Shown here: positions 1-8,510 of the stretch, in pieces
Layout: each line of letters starts with the position of its first letter
Position numbering within the stretch: the first letter of the stretch is position 1
DNA from: a virus
Virus record (IMG/VR): IMGVR_UViG_3300047678_000454
Coordinates: 1-42,164 of that record
DNA length: 42,164 nucleotides
Reading direction: 5' to 3' (one strand)
Notes under the pieces: generated by a model
What the model was told of the DNA's origin: nothing
Databases searched by the model: none
What the model saw: the letters and a program-made list of their open reading frames with translations, nothing else
Program-made: the position numbers and the translations under genes

Positions 1-26
1 CACCCCGCGATCAAGGAGGGCAACAT
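1..26 (-). CDS. Start of the next late gene, cut by the window edge
   Basis: An ATG at 26 is preceded by AAGGAG with a six-base spacer, one of the better Shine-Dalgarno sites in the tail region. Only eight residues (MLPSLIAG) are visible before the window ends. It lies downstream of the fibre-like gene and reads in the same direction, so it is likely another tail or lysis gene. Function cannot be judged. Confidence 0.35.
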
Positions 27-208
27 AGAGACTCCTTCTGACGAAAGCAAGATTTATTAATTTGCTTCCGCTTGGTGGCGTTGCGATCGCTGTTGCCGGG
101 GCGACAAACGGCAGAACCTGAAAAGGGTTCGATGTAGCACTGAAATGGGTTGAAGAGCGTATCGCGCGAGGCGGCTGGAAAAGGGTTGCCGCCGCCCGGC
201 AGGGCCAT
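11..208 (-). CDS. Doubtful 65-residue reading frame after the fibre gene
   Basis: This frame starts 22 bases after the fibre stop, with an AGGGGG stretch upstream, and ends overlapping the better supported start at 26. The predicted protein has four cysteines and a Pro/Gly/Arg-rich composition unlike the other phage proteins, with no recognised domain. It may be non-coding leader sequence for the next gene. Confidence 0.2.
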   Translation of the reverse strand: MALPGGGNPFPAASRDTLFNPFQCYIEPFSGSAVCRPGNSDRNATKRKQINKSCFRQKESLCCPP

Positions 209-229
209 TGCAATCCCCCTGCCGGAACA

Positions 230-1870
230 CTACAGAAACTTTACCACGGGCACGCCGTTCGACATTCTGACCATCACGGGCACGTCGTTGCTCGGTCCGA
301 TCCAAAAACTCCGGTTCGCCATATTGTTTGTAATGGCGAAAAGGCTCCACGTGTTGCTCGGATAATACGTGCCGCCGAAGGCGGTGATCGGAGCGTAGAA
401 ACTGGCTGATCGGGCGCTGCTGCCGCGCACCCGGAAAAACCGCGACGCGAGGGTGAAATCGTAGGCGATATTGAAGGTCACCAAGCCGCTGTTCGTTGAG
501 GCTGTATAGGTCGTGAATTTACCCCAACTCGTCGTGCTGATCAGGTTTGTAGAACTCTCCACTTGCCAGCCGTTAATCAGGTTGGTTTGCATCACCGTCA
601 GATTCGCCGCCAACTGGGTGCCATCGTCGGCAAAACCTTCGATCTTCACGAAGGCATTCGAGGTCACTAAATCGACCAGCGGGGCGCTGAGCTGGCTGTA
701 TGAATAATGGGTCGCCGCATTGGTATCAAATCCCGAGGCCCAGAGTGACGCCAGCGCGGCCGTGGCGACGTCCACATACTTCTTCGTGGCGGCGTCTGTA
801 AGGTGCACGGGATCGTCGAAGGCGGCATGCTGACCGATGAATGAATTCGTGCGGCCGATATACTCGGGATGATCTAGGCCGTAGAGTGTCAACGCGCCGA
901 CGTTTGTGCTGCTCGCGCCGACGACGCTGATGCTAATATTCGTGAAGGTCGTGAACCCGTTCGTGATGGAGAACCAGGCGTTTGTTCCCGTGTAGCTGCC
1001 GACGAGTTGTTCGAACTGATTTGTCGGCGGTGCCAGCCCGCCGCCACCGAGACTTGGCGTGGCCAATTTCCATGAGTAAAGCTGTGAGAAACGTCCGATG
1101 TAATTCGAGCCATTGAAGGTCAGGACGGGCAGGTTCGTGAGCGTGAACAGTGAGCTGCTGTAAACGCCATTGCTGAAGACGCTCGTCGTGACGAAATTCG
1201 TGCCCGGCGCTCCTACCGGAATACCGATGGTGACATAGGCAATGGAGCCGATGACGCCGGTGTTCGTGACCGTGGCCGCGCTGCCGGGCGCAAGGTTCGT
1301 GGCGGTGAAAGAGAAGTTCGTGATGCCACCGCCGACGCCGACACCGCCGCCGCTGTTCGTGGCGATGTAGTTCAGGAAAAGACTCAATGGTGTCGGCGGC
1401 AGATAATCCGTAGGTGACGCAAAGCCATCGAACGTCAGGATCGAATTCGTATTGGACGCGTGCAGCTCGATGGTGGCCGCCGGCAAGGTGTTGGTGATGG
1501 AGACGACTCCGTAAAAATTGCCAATGTCGTTCGTGTCCTGGCTGCTGAAGGTGATTTCCCAGATGAGATTGGTGTCCTGGTCACGCGTGGCATTGGCCAA
1601 GAGTTGCCACCGCTGAGAGGTGTAAAGTCCGGTCTCCCAAACGACGTTGGTGCTGCCGCCGGCGACGACCATGATCTGAAGATTGTTTGAGTCCAACGTT
1701 GGCAGCCGGCCGCGCCAGTTGAAATCCACGCGATCGCCGTTCGTCAGCCAGTTGTTGCTCTGGTCGTAGTTTTTGAGGAGCAGATCCGCACTCCCACCGA
1801 TGAACGGCATGCCGGCAAAGCTGTTGAGGAGCGAAACTAAAACTGTGGCGATGATGATGATTTTTTTCAT
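230..1870 (-). CDS. Exported Asn/Thr-rich tail-fibre-like protein
   Basis: The 546-residue product begins with a typical signal peptide (MKKIIIIATVLVSLLNSFA, residues 1-19). Residues 20-150 form a beta-rich N-terminal region, followed by a Gly-rich hinge near 173-182. At 358-367 it has TDAATKKYVD, a motif seen in many phage tail fibres and collar-like proteins. Residues 437-483 (VESSTNL ... SRFFRVRG) resemble a C-terminal domain frequent in verrucomicrobial secreted proteins, and a short tail-like module follows. The gene starts one base after the stop of the tail tip gene, which is the usual place for a receptor-binding fibre. A signal peptide on a phage fibre is unusual: it may be a true virion protein with a membrane-targeted N-terminus, or a protein secreted from lysogens. 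The assignment to the tail is inferred from position and the AATKKYVD motif. Confidence 0.7.
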   Translation of the reverse strand: MKKIIIIATVLVSLLNSFAGMPFIGGSADLLLKNYDQSNNWLTNGDRVDFNWRGRLPTLDSNNLQIMVVAGGSTNVVWETGLYTSQRWQLLANATRDQDTNLIWEITFSSQDTNDIGNFYGVVSITNTLPAATIELHASNTNSILTFDGFASPTDYLPPTPLSLFLNYIATNSGGGVGVGGGITNFSFTATNLAPGSAATVTNTGVIGSIAYVTIGIPVGAPGTNFVTTSVFSNGVYSSSLFTLTNLPVLTFNGSNYIGRFSQLYSWKLATPSLGGGGLAPPTNQFEQLVGSYTGTNAWFSITNGFTTFTNISISVVGASSTNVGALTLYGLDHPEYIGRTNSFIGQHAAFDDPVHLTDAATKKYVDVATAALASLWASGFDTNAATHYSYSQLSAPLVDLVTSNAFVKIEGFADDGTQLAANLTVMQTNLINGWQVESSTNLISTTSWGKFTTYTASTNSGLVTFNIAYDFTLASRFFRVRGSSARSASFYAPITAFGGTYYPSNTWSLFAITNNMANRSFWIGPSNDVPVMVRMSNGVPVVKFL

Positions 1871-1871
1871 G

Positions 1872-4682
1872 TCAGAACACGGTGTTAATGGTGAGATCGA
1901 AGCCGGCGGTGATCATGCCGCTGGCAGAGGCAGAGATGGCGATGGCCGCGGACGTTTTGACCGACACGCCAGATCCGCTCGCGCCGCCGCCGGCGGGTGC
2001 ATAGAGAGGCTCATTCACGTTTGGGGTGTAGGTCTGGAAGGTTTGATCGTAAACCACATCGGTTTGATTGCGCAGAATCGGGCCGCTGGTTTGAAACGTG
2101 ATCGTTGATCCGGGCGTGGTGCAAACCAATTTCAAGGGACCATACGGCACGAGCCGGGCGCACTTCAGCTTGGCGGGAATGAAGCCGGACACCGGCTTCG
2201 GTGTCTGCGAGGAATAAGACGAGGGATTCAGCAGCTCATCACCGTTGATGTCGAACACGTGGGCATAGGCACACACGGCCGCTCCGGAGCCGGTGACGAT
2301 GAATACCACGTCACGCGTCGTCGTTTGGTTGGTGGAATCGCGAGCGACCATGCGCAAGGTGTAAGTGCCGGGCGATTCGATCTTGGCCGTGGTCGAAAAG
2401 TTATAGCTGAACACGGGCGCAAAATTCTTGCTGCCGATGCTACGGCCGCCGGTCACGCCGCTCTTCAAAAGGGTGCTGGTGATCTGAACCAGATTGCCAT
2501 CGGGATCGCTCCAAACGCCCGTGACGGAAACCAGCAAAGGCCAGATGGTAGTGCCGGAGATCGTGTTTGAATAATTGGCGGGCGACGTGAGCGCGAACAC
2601 CGGCGCCGTGTTGCTGTTGATCGGGAAATTAAAACTGACGCTCGATGCCAGCGACACCGGCAGGATGGAGGTGAACGTGTTCGGTGAGAATTTCAGCAGC
2701 GCCGGCGTGAGCGTGCCGGCCGCACGCAAGGCGCGCAGGGTGTCGAACTGCGTATTGAACAGCGCCGTGACGTTCGCTTTCGGGATGAGCCAGACTTCAT
2801 GCTCGTCGCCGGCGATGCTGTTCCAGGTGAATGCGAGCGGCTGGGTGTTCTGGCGGCCGCGCAAGAGGGTGAGCTGGTAAATGCCGGCGCTCACGAGCGA
2901 CGTGGTGCTCACGCTGCAGATTTCCATGAGCGCGAAATTGCCGGATTCCAACACCTGCTGATAGGCGCTGCTGCTGCCGTGCGGCGTGCGCTGAACGATG
3001 AAGGCGAGCATCTTGTCGTTCGCTGCTTCGATGGCCGTCTGTTGGAATGTGAACAGGTCCGCATCCGGTTGAGTGGTGTCCACCGTCACATTGACGGTGG
3101 TATCCGTGGCCGCAATGTTCGACCCCACTTTGCCGCGGGCAGCAAAACCGGTGAACGAACCAAGCTGCGGAAACGTGCCGCCGCTACTCGTATCGAAATA
3201 AACCGAGCAGCCGCTGATGAGGCTCGATGGCCGCTGCACGAGCGTCACGATGCTGCCGCGTTCGACGCCGAGAACCGTCGGCACTTCCACGATGCGCAGA
3301 CTGGTGATGGCCGGCACGCTCAAGCCCGTCACGAGCGTTTGGGCGGCGCCGGGAGCGAACGGCACAGGAGCCAGGGTGTTCTCCGCAACCAGTTTCAGCG
3401 TGATCGGCCCGGTGCTGGGAATGCGGCGTTCGATCACGCGGAAATAGGCGAAGAGGCTGTTCGCATTCGGTTCGAGATCCACATCCAACAAAACATAACT
3501 GCCGGCGCGGATGGTCCGGGCCAGCTCGCGGCGCACACTGACCTCGCACGTCGTGACGGCATGGCCGATCACACGCAAGGTCTCGCGACCGTGCAGCACC
3601 GCTTGATCCGGCCGGCAGATATACGGCCGGTCCAACACCTGTTCGCGCACCGTGCCCAGCACCGTGAACAGGCGCGGATCATCCGCCTTGTCCGATACCT
3701 GCTGATAATTGAACTGCCGCGAAGGGTAGTTGATCGTCGCGCGTGATTTGGTTTGCTGCCACGAATTCGTGGAAAACTTCGGCACGCCGGCGAGCGCATC
3801 TTCGGTCAGCGTCACGTAACTGCCGGGCGTCACGCCATGCTGGAAAACACCGATCTCAATGGACTTCGTGGTTGGGTTGTAACGGCTGTAGCCGTCGATC
3901 ATATCCATGAGATGTTCGAAGACAGCGCGGAGAGTTTCGCAGGAATCAATTAACACGCTGCCGCCGGTCAGCAGCGGTTGTGCATCGAGGAGCGTGGCCA
4001 CGGCATTGAAGCTAGTGCCGTCGATCACGCCCGCGCCCTGGCCGGCGAGATTTTTATCCGTGAGAATTTCCACTGCGGCCGCGGCGACGTTGCACTGGCC
4101 ATCACTGATCAGTGCCGGCGATCCGGTGACAATGCTTTGCGTCGGCTTTTTGCGGACGATGATCTCCACGTTCGGACCGCTTTGAATTTCCTGCCCGAAT
4201 AGAAAATCGCGTAGCACGACGTAGCAAATGCCTTTGTAGTCCGGATGTTGATCGCCCTTGTCATTGCCGGAGCTCGCGAGCAGCGGATCCGCCGTCTGCG
4301 TTTGCGTGCCCCAGTAGAGCCGGATCACGCCATAGTAAGTGCCATCGTCGGCCGTGATGGAGAAATCATTATAGTCAGCACCGCTCCTCGCGAACGTGTA
4401 TTCCGTCCAGCCATTCAATCCCGAGCCGGGCGCGTTCGCCGTGCTGGCCGTGTGCGCGTTCGTGCAATACCAGGTCTGACCGTTGAAGACATAGAGGTGA
4501 CTCGTCCCGGTTAAAATGCTCAAGCCCACCGCCCACGCAACACCACCCGGCCAGACTTCTTTGCCGTTGAGAATGATGCTCACCAACTCGTCCACCGGAC
4601 CCACGCAAAGGCCGCCGGCGATCGTGCCGTAGTAGTTGTATGTGGTGCTGCCCGCACCGCCTGATTTGCCGCCGCCGCTCAT
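1872..4682 (-). CDS. Central tail tip / host-specificity protein (J-like)
   Basis: At 936 residues this is the largest protein in the window and follows a small assembly protein and NlpC/P60, the standard siphovirus tail-tip order. The N-terminus has a Gly-rich GGGKSGGAGS stretch and a predicted hub-like region with VDELVSIILNGKEVW. The middle (about residues 240-440) contains the DGYSRYNPTTKSIEIGVF and VREQVLDRPYICRPDQA segments typical of large tail-tip proteins that form the ring at the tail end. The C-terminal third is a Thr/Ser-rich beta region with a probable Ig-like segment near 700-800. Its start overlaps the AAATAA of the upstream gene's stop region and no good Shine-Dalgarno site is visible. 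It is expected to nucleate tail assembly and contact the cell surface. Naming it J-like rests on size, position and general pattern. Confidence 0.75.
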   Translation of the reverse strand: MSGGGKSGGAGSTTYNYYGTIAGGLCVGPVDELVSIILNGKEVWPGGVAWAVGLSILTGTSHLYVFNGQTWYCTNAHTASTANAPGSGLNGWTEYTFARSGADYNDFSITADDGTYYGVIRLYWGTQTQTADPLLASSGNDKGDQHPDYKGICYVVLRDFLFGQEIQSGPNVEIIVRKKPTQSIVTGSPALISDGQCNVAAAAVEILTDKNLAGQGAGVIDGTSFNAVATLLDAQPLLTGGSVLIDSCETLRAVFEHLMDMIDGYSRYNPTTKSIEIGVFQHGVTPGSYVTLTEDALAGVPKFSTNSWQQTKSRATINYPSRQFNYQQVSDKADDPRLFTVLGTVREQVLDRPYICRPDQAVLHGRETLRVIGHAVTTCEVSVRRELARTIRAGSYVLLDVDLEPNANSLFAYFRVIERRIPSTGPITLKLVAENTLAPVPFAPGAAQTLVTGLSVPAITSLRIVEVPTVLGVERGSIVTLVQRPSSLISGCSVYFDTSSGGTFPQLGSFTGFAARGKVGSNIAATDTTVNVTVDTTQPDADLFTFQQTAIEAANDKMLAFIVQRTPHGSSSAYQQVLESGNFALMEICSVSTTSLVSAGIYQLTLLRGRQNTQPLAFTWNSIAGDEHEVWLIPKANVTALFNTQFDTLRALRAAGTLTPALLKFSPNTFTSILPVSLASSVSFNFPINSNTAPVFALTSPANYSNTISGTTIWPLLVSVTGVWSDPDGNLVQITSTLLKSGVTGGRSIGSKNFAPVFSYNFSTTAKIESPGTYTLRMVARDSTNQTTTRDVVFIVTGSGAAVCAYAHVFDINGDELLNPSSYSSQTPKPVSGFIPAKLKCARLVPYGPLKLVCTTPGSTITFQTSGPILRNQTDVVYDQTFQTYTPNVNEPLYAPAGGGASGSGVSVKTSAAIAISASASGMITAGFDLTINTVF

Positions 4683-4685
4683 GGG

Positions 4686-4880
4686 TTATTTCTTTCCGGG
4701 GATAGTGTTAGGCGCTTTCTTCGCGCGCAGGTTGTAGATCGGCGAAAACCATTTCGCCGACACCTTGCGTGTGCCGGCGATGTAAGCGACCGGCACGGCC
4801 TGTTGCTGATTGCTGGTCATCTGATCCTGCACGCCGAACGGTTTCGACATGGGCGACGGGTTGGAGTTGCCGCCCATCAT
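4686..4880 (-). CDS. Small tail-tip assembly protein
   Basis: The 64-residue protein contains AVPVAYIAGTRKVSAKW, a pattern seen in short proteins encoded directly before J-like tail tip genes in transposable siphoviruses. Its start ATGATG overlaps the stop of the NlpC/P60 gene, so the two are translationally coupled, and it ends four bases before the tail tip start. The N-terminus is rich in Asn, Ser and Gln. It probably acts in tip assembly, but no enzymatic motif is present and the role is inferred from position. Confidence 0.6.
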   Translation of the reverse strand: MMGGNSNPSPMSKPFGVQDQMTSNQQQAVPVAYIAGTRKVSAKWFSPIYNLRAKKAPNTIPGKK

Positions 4881-5326
4881 GCGAGCGGCCTCCAGATCTT
4901 GGCGATGCGCTGGGAATAGCTCGCATCATTCACGTTCGAGATCATCACGCCGGCCGGCCGCAGGCAGTGAATGAAGCTGCCGCCGACGTCCACCACGAGG
5001 CCGCAGTGATGAATGCAGCCGCCCATTTTAAAACCGAGCATGTCGCCCGGCATGGGGATCTCGTTTTCGATCACGGTGAAATTGGGCAGGCCGGCCATGA
5101 ACTGTTCAATCAAACTTTCCGTCTGCGTGTGGGCCCAGTCCATCGGACCTTCGGGAATCGACGGCAACGTCACGCCACAGGCAGCGTAGATCGCACCGAC
5201 TAATTTCTGACAGCTCACACCGGCCTGTTTAATCGCAGCATTCGGCATGAATGGGGTATCCAGCCAGCTCGCCGCCTCGCCGAGCAACAAATGCTGCGTG
5301 TCTTCGTTATGGAAAAATGGGGTCAT
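4877..5326 (-). CDS. NlpC/P60-type tail peptidase
   Basis: The start at 5326 gives a 149-residue protein with the NlpC/P60 layout: the catalytic cysteine in GVSCQKLVGAIY (Cys39), the catalytic histidine in GCIHHCGLVVD (His107), and a further polar residue near His120. This family cleaves peptide bonds in peptidoglycan stems. In siphoviruses it sits beside the tail tip and opens the wall during DNA entry or helps process tail proteins. No signal peptide is present, which fits a virion-associated enzyme. It is coupled to the next gene by an ATGATG overlap. A longer frame extends upstream but would run into the preceding lipoprotein gene, so the shorter start is preferred. Confidence 0.82.
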   Translation of the reverse strand: MTPFFHNEDTQHLLLGEAASWLDTPFMPNAAIKQAGVSCQKLVGAIYAACGVTLPSIPEGPMDWAHTQTESLIEQFMAGLPNFTVIENEIPMPGDMLGFKMGGCIHHCGLVVDVGGSFIHCLRPAGVMISNVNDASYSQRIAKIWRPLA

Positions 5327-5364
5327 GAAAGAGTGGAGTCCAAGTAACTTGGCTTCGATAAGAA

Positions 5365-5829
5365 TCAGGGGTTTTGCGGCGCCAACAGCCAGAGCCAGGC
5401 CGGCGGATTTAACGTGTTCGTAGATGGCGCACCGACCATGTTCAGGATCGGCGGATAATAATCCGACGTGCGGCTGACGACACTGTTGCTGAACGTCACC
5501 GTCAAATACTGGCCGGAATTGTAGAGCTGAACAAAACGCTCGCTGAGAATCGGATTCGTGGTGCCGATGCTCGTCGCCGGAATGGGCACCGTCTTGAAGG
5601 CGATCCACGTGCCATCGTTCGTGCCGGCATGGAAAAACACGGCCGTGTCCGGAAAATAATTCACCCCGTTGACCGTCACGAAATTATTGGTCGCCGGCGG
5701 ATATGCGGCCAGTTGAAACGTGACCCCGACTTCATTCGTCCCTACCGGCGTCGTGTGGAACGGCGGCGTCGCGCACGCGGGTAGAACGAGCGCGAAACCG
5801 AGCATGGTGATGAGGAGGTTTTTTTTCAT
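5365..5829 (-). CDS. Predicted exported lipoprotein in the tail module
   Basis: The 154-residue product starts with MKKNLLITMLGFALVLPAC, a lipoprotein signal with lipobox LPAC (Cys19). The remainder is beta-rich with many Asn/Thr pairs and aromatic residues, ending in a Pro-rich WLWLLAPQNP tail. Neighbours are a small unknown gene upstream and NlpC/P60 downstream, so it lies inside the tail-tip gene block. The leader AGAAATAAATTATG is A/T-rich with no Shine-Dalgarno site. The role is unknown. Surface exclusion of related phages or a membrane receptor-shielding function is possible for a lipoprotein in this position, but this is inference only. Confidence 0.65.
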   Translation of the reverse strand: MKKNLLITMLGFALVLPACATPPFHTTPVGTNEVGVTFQLAAYPPATNNFVTVNGVNYFPDTAVFFHAGTNDGTWIAFKTVPIPATSIGTTNPILSERFVQLYNSGQYLTVTFSNSVVSRTSDYYPPILNMVGAPSTNTLNPPAWLWLLAPQNP

Positions 5830-5832
5830 AAT

Positions 5833-6045
5833 TTATTTCTTTGCGGACTTTTTGCGTTTTTGGTTGAGCATGAATCGGCGGAGATCAGGCCACATGCCAT
5901 CGAGCTGCTTTTCCATCGAGTCCACGTTTGCGGAAGCCCACGGCGGACCGATTCGCAGGCCGTAAACTTTGCCGTGAGCGATGACCATGATGTCGATTCC
6001 TTCCGGTGATTTGGATTGGGGTATTGGAGTTGGTGTTGCACTCAT
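5833..6045 (-). CDS. Small conserved-looking tail-region protein
   Basis: This 70-residue protein has a Pro-rich N-terminus, a middle HGKVYGLRIGPPWAS segment and a Lys/Arg-rich C-terminus (NQKRKKSAKK). The leader is the A/T-rich AAGAAATAAATTATG. It lies between the BR0599-type gene and the exported lipoprotein. No family is recognised; the basic tail could bind nucleic acid or act in assembly. Confidence 0.55.
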   Translation of the reverse strand: MSATPTPIPQSKSPEGIDIMVIAHGKVYGLRIGPPWASANVDSMEKQLDGMWPDLRRFMLNQKRKKSAKK

Positions 6046-6048
6046 AAT

Positions 6049-8052
6049 TTATTTCTTACCGCCGCCGCCCTGGTTGGTGTTCACCCGCAGCACGGACGGA
6101 TTGCCGACGGGCATAAAGGGAAATCCGCCGAAGCGGGAATAATTACTGAACTTCGTGTTGCACGTCGTGCGCTGACCATCGCAGCCGGGGAACATTTTCA
6201 CCACGTCGCCGGCGCTGGGAGCATTGAGGAGTGGTTGCGCGAGATAGAGCGTCACCTGGCCACCGCTGATCGCGAGATTATCGCTCACCATGCGGCTTTG
6301 TTTGACGCCGGCCGTGGTGATCTGCACGTAACCGGCAAAGAAAAAATGCGCGGCGAGCGTCGCGCCGTTGGAGCTGGTGATCGTGCCCACGATCAAGGTG
6401 CTCGTGCTGGCGTTGTAACTGACCACGGCGGCCGTCCACGTCCACGCCGCAATATCCAAGCCGCAGTTCGACTCAAACAGCACCCAATTGCAATTCGCCT
6501 GGTAAAGCCGGCGCGGGATCGTGCGCTCGAAAATGCTGCTCATGCTCGCGCAGTCCACGGAAATAAACGGGGGCTCCGAATCGCACGTGCCCACCTCCCC
6601 GGCGAAGTAGCAGCGCAAATTGGAAACACTGTTGCCCGAAACATCGCCCTCGTAAATTTCCACGAGCAGCGGCCACTCCAATTGAAAGGGCAGCAGCAGC
6701 GCCAGCGGATTGCCGGAAAAATTCCGACTCTTGATCGTCACGCTCTGACGTTCGAGATTATCTGTCTCCGTGATTTCCGTGTTGTCGAATGGCTGGCTCA
6801 CCCATGAATGGGTGCCGTCCGAAAGGGAGCGCTCGAAGCTGGTGAAATACCAAACCGTGGGACTGCTCGGAATGGTGAGCGTGAACTTATACAGCATCGC
6901 CGTTGCGGGCAGCGCACCCATCGTGGTGCCAATCGTCTCGCCGCTCACGGTCGTCAGTTCCCAGGGCAATTCTTTGAACGCGATCGTGGCCACCGCGAGA
7001 TCCGGCCGGGTGAACGCAACGGAAATTTTTAGCGCATCAAAACGCGCCAGGATCAAAGACTCGACGCGCGTCGTCGCAGCCGTGAACGCCGTGCCGATCG
7101 CTCCGGAGAGCGTCAGTGTGTTGCCGCTCACACTGTTCACTTTCACGGGCACGCGATTCACCAGGTCATCGAGCAGGAGGAAATTATTTCCGCTCAACGC
7201 CGAGCCGTCCACCACACTCAACGTCGTCGCGCTCGATGCCACGTTGGCGGTGAGCTGTGATTCACTGATGCCGGCCGGGAGCCAGAACGCCTTCGCTTCA
7301 CCACTGCGATCCAGAAAAAAGCGCAGGAGGTTTTGACCGTCGAGATTTTGCAGCGTGAATGATTGCGTCACCCGGCGGCGACTGCGTTGGGTGAAATACT
7401 GGCTCTGTTGCGCGCGCAGGGCACCGATGCTTTGCCAACTCACATCGTTTTCAGAAGTTCCGGAACGCGGCGGCGTCGCCCAGTTCGGCGAGAACGGAAA
7501 CAGTGGCGGCGTGCCGCTGCCGGCAGCGAGGCCCGTCGGCGGCGTGAACGTCGCCGGCGTCAGCGAATAGGTGTTGTCGTTTTCAACGAAATCAAATTCC
7601 ACGCTGGCGAGCGTGTCATTGATCAACGTCGGATCCGGGATGCTGTTCAGCCTGCCTACGCAGAGCGGATAACTCACGCGGGAAAACGGCGCATTGCTGG
7701 CCGGCTGCACACTCGGTGCAGCGGTGTCATCGAGGAGCACGTAAAACGCCGCGGTGATTGCCGGCGTCGCACTCGGTTGCGTCAAGCCCGGCCAGAACGG
7801 ACATAGCACCGCCTGCGTGGAGAGATCCTGCAAATTGTTCCGCAGATTGGTGATGGCCGTGTATCCATTCAACAGCGCGGAATATTTTACCGACAAGCGC
7901 AACGTATCGCCCGTGAGCCGGCGCGTCTCGCGCCCGGTGAGGCCACGTTCGTAGCTCGCCGGCAGCGCGGCCTCGATCTGGACAGCACTGGTCCATGACG
8001 GCGCGTCATCGAGCAGGAAGGCCGGATTAGAGTTGAACGTGACTGCAATCAT
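6049..8052 (-). CDS. BR0599/DUF2163-type distal tail protein
   Basis: Starting at the ATG at 8052 gives 667 residues. The N-terminal half is a beta-rich domain; the C-terminal part has the hallmarks of the phage BR0599 family: paired cysteines in NCNWVLFESNCGLD and the closing GCDGQRTTCNTKF ... FGGFPFMPVGNPS motif. In B3- and D3112-like phages a protein of this family follows the tape measure and forms part of the distal tail. The C-terminal cysteine pairs are likely structural. A longer frame runs upstream but would overlap the preceding gene and starts with Arg/Pro-rich sequence, so the internal start (MIAVTFNSNPAF) is preferred. The fusion of the N-terminal domain with the BR0599 domain makes it longer than many family members. 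Confidence 0.75.
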   Translation of the reverse strand: MIAVTFNSNPAFLLDDAPSWTSAVQIEAALPASYERGLTGRETRRLTGDTLRLSVKYSALLNGYTAITNLRNNLQDLSTQAVLCPFWPGLTQPSATPAITAAFYVLLDDTAAPSVQPASNAPFSRVSYPLCVGRLNSIPDPTLINDTLASVEFDFVENDNTYSLTPATFTPPTGLAAGSGTPPLFPFSPNWATPPRSGTSENDVSWQSIGALRAQQSQYFTQRSRRRVTQSFTLQNLDGQNLLRFFLDRSGEAKAFWLPAGISESQLTANVASSATTLSVVDGSALSGNNFLLLDDLVNRVPVKVNSVSGNTLTLSGAIGTAFTAATTRVESLILARFDALKISVAFTRPDLAVATIAFKELPWELTTVSGETIGTTMGALPATAMLYKFTLTIPSSPTVWYFTSFERSLSDGTHSWVSQPFDNTEITETDNLERQSVTIKSRNFSGNPLALLLPFQLEWPLLVEIYEGDVSGNSVSNLRCYFAGEVGTCDSEPPFISVDCASMSSIFERTIPRRLYQANCNWVLFESNCGLDIAAWTWTAAVVSYNASTSTLIVGTITSSNGATLAAHFFFAGYVQITTAGVKQSRMVSDNLAISGGQVTLYLAQPLLNAPSAGDVVKMFPGCDGQRTTCNTKFSNYSRFGGFPFMPVGNPSVLRVNTNQGGGGKK

Positions 8053-8101
8053 TAAAAGTGTGCCGGTGGCGTGGATCGCACGTCCGCCGGCGTGTGGTGG
8101 A

Positions 8102-8350
8102 TCAGGAGCCGGCGGGAGCCGTGTTTGCTTCCACAGCAGCGGCGAGCTCGGTGGCTTTCGCATCCAGCGTGACACCGAGATCGGTGAGCGGTTGCAACTG
8201 TTCGGCGGTCGCGCCATTCGCGAGCGCGGCGGTCACGGCCGCATCTTGCGCGGCTTTGATGCCGTTGATGACCTTGAGCGCTCCGTCCATCACGGTGGTG
8301 GCGCGGGTGACGATCGGACCGAGAACTGCGATTTGTTGTGTGCCTGTCAT
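8102..8350 (-). CDS. Small Ala-rich helical tail-region protein
   Basis: The 82-residue protein starts at an ATG that overlaps the stop of the upstream membrane protein (ATGA), with GGAACACC before it. It is Ala/Thr-rich and predicted to be mostly helical, with heptad-like spacing over residues 15-80. It lies between the tape measure and the BR0599-type protein. No family is recognised; a minor tail or chaperone role is possible. Confidence 0.55.
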   Translation of the reverse strand: MTGTQQIAVLGPIVTRATTVMDGALKVINGIKAAQDAAVTAALANGATAEQLQPLTDLGVTLDAKATELAAAVEANTAPAGS

Positions 8351-8508
8351 GGTGTTCCTTTTTGGTGTTTTTTTACTGCGCACTCCAACGCCTCCGTTGA
8401 GGCGCGGAGAGATTTCAAAAGGCGTTGCTCGCTCCACCAGGTGAGCACGGCCGTGAGCGCGCTGCCGGTGAGCGTCCCGGCTAGAAAATAGAGGATGAGG
8501 AATTTCAT
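8347..8508 (-). CDS. Small single-span membrane protein after the tape measure
   Basis: This 53-residue frame begins with MKFLILYFLAGTLTGSALTA, giving one membrane segment over residues 3-23 followed by a charged helical tail (SEQRLLKSL). It starts two bases after the tape measure stop and overlaps the next gene by ATGA. The size and layout resemble small phage membrane proteins such as holin-like or spanin-like peptides, but nothing specific supports lysis. It is outside the proposed lysis region at 24-26 kb. Confidence 0.55.
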   Translation of the reverse strand: MKFLILYFLAGTLTGSALTAVLTWWSEQRLLKSLRASTEALECAVKKHQKGTP

Positions 8509-8510
8509 AA

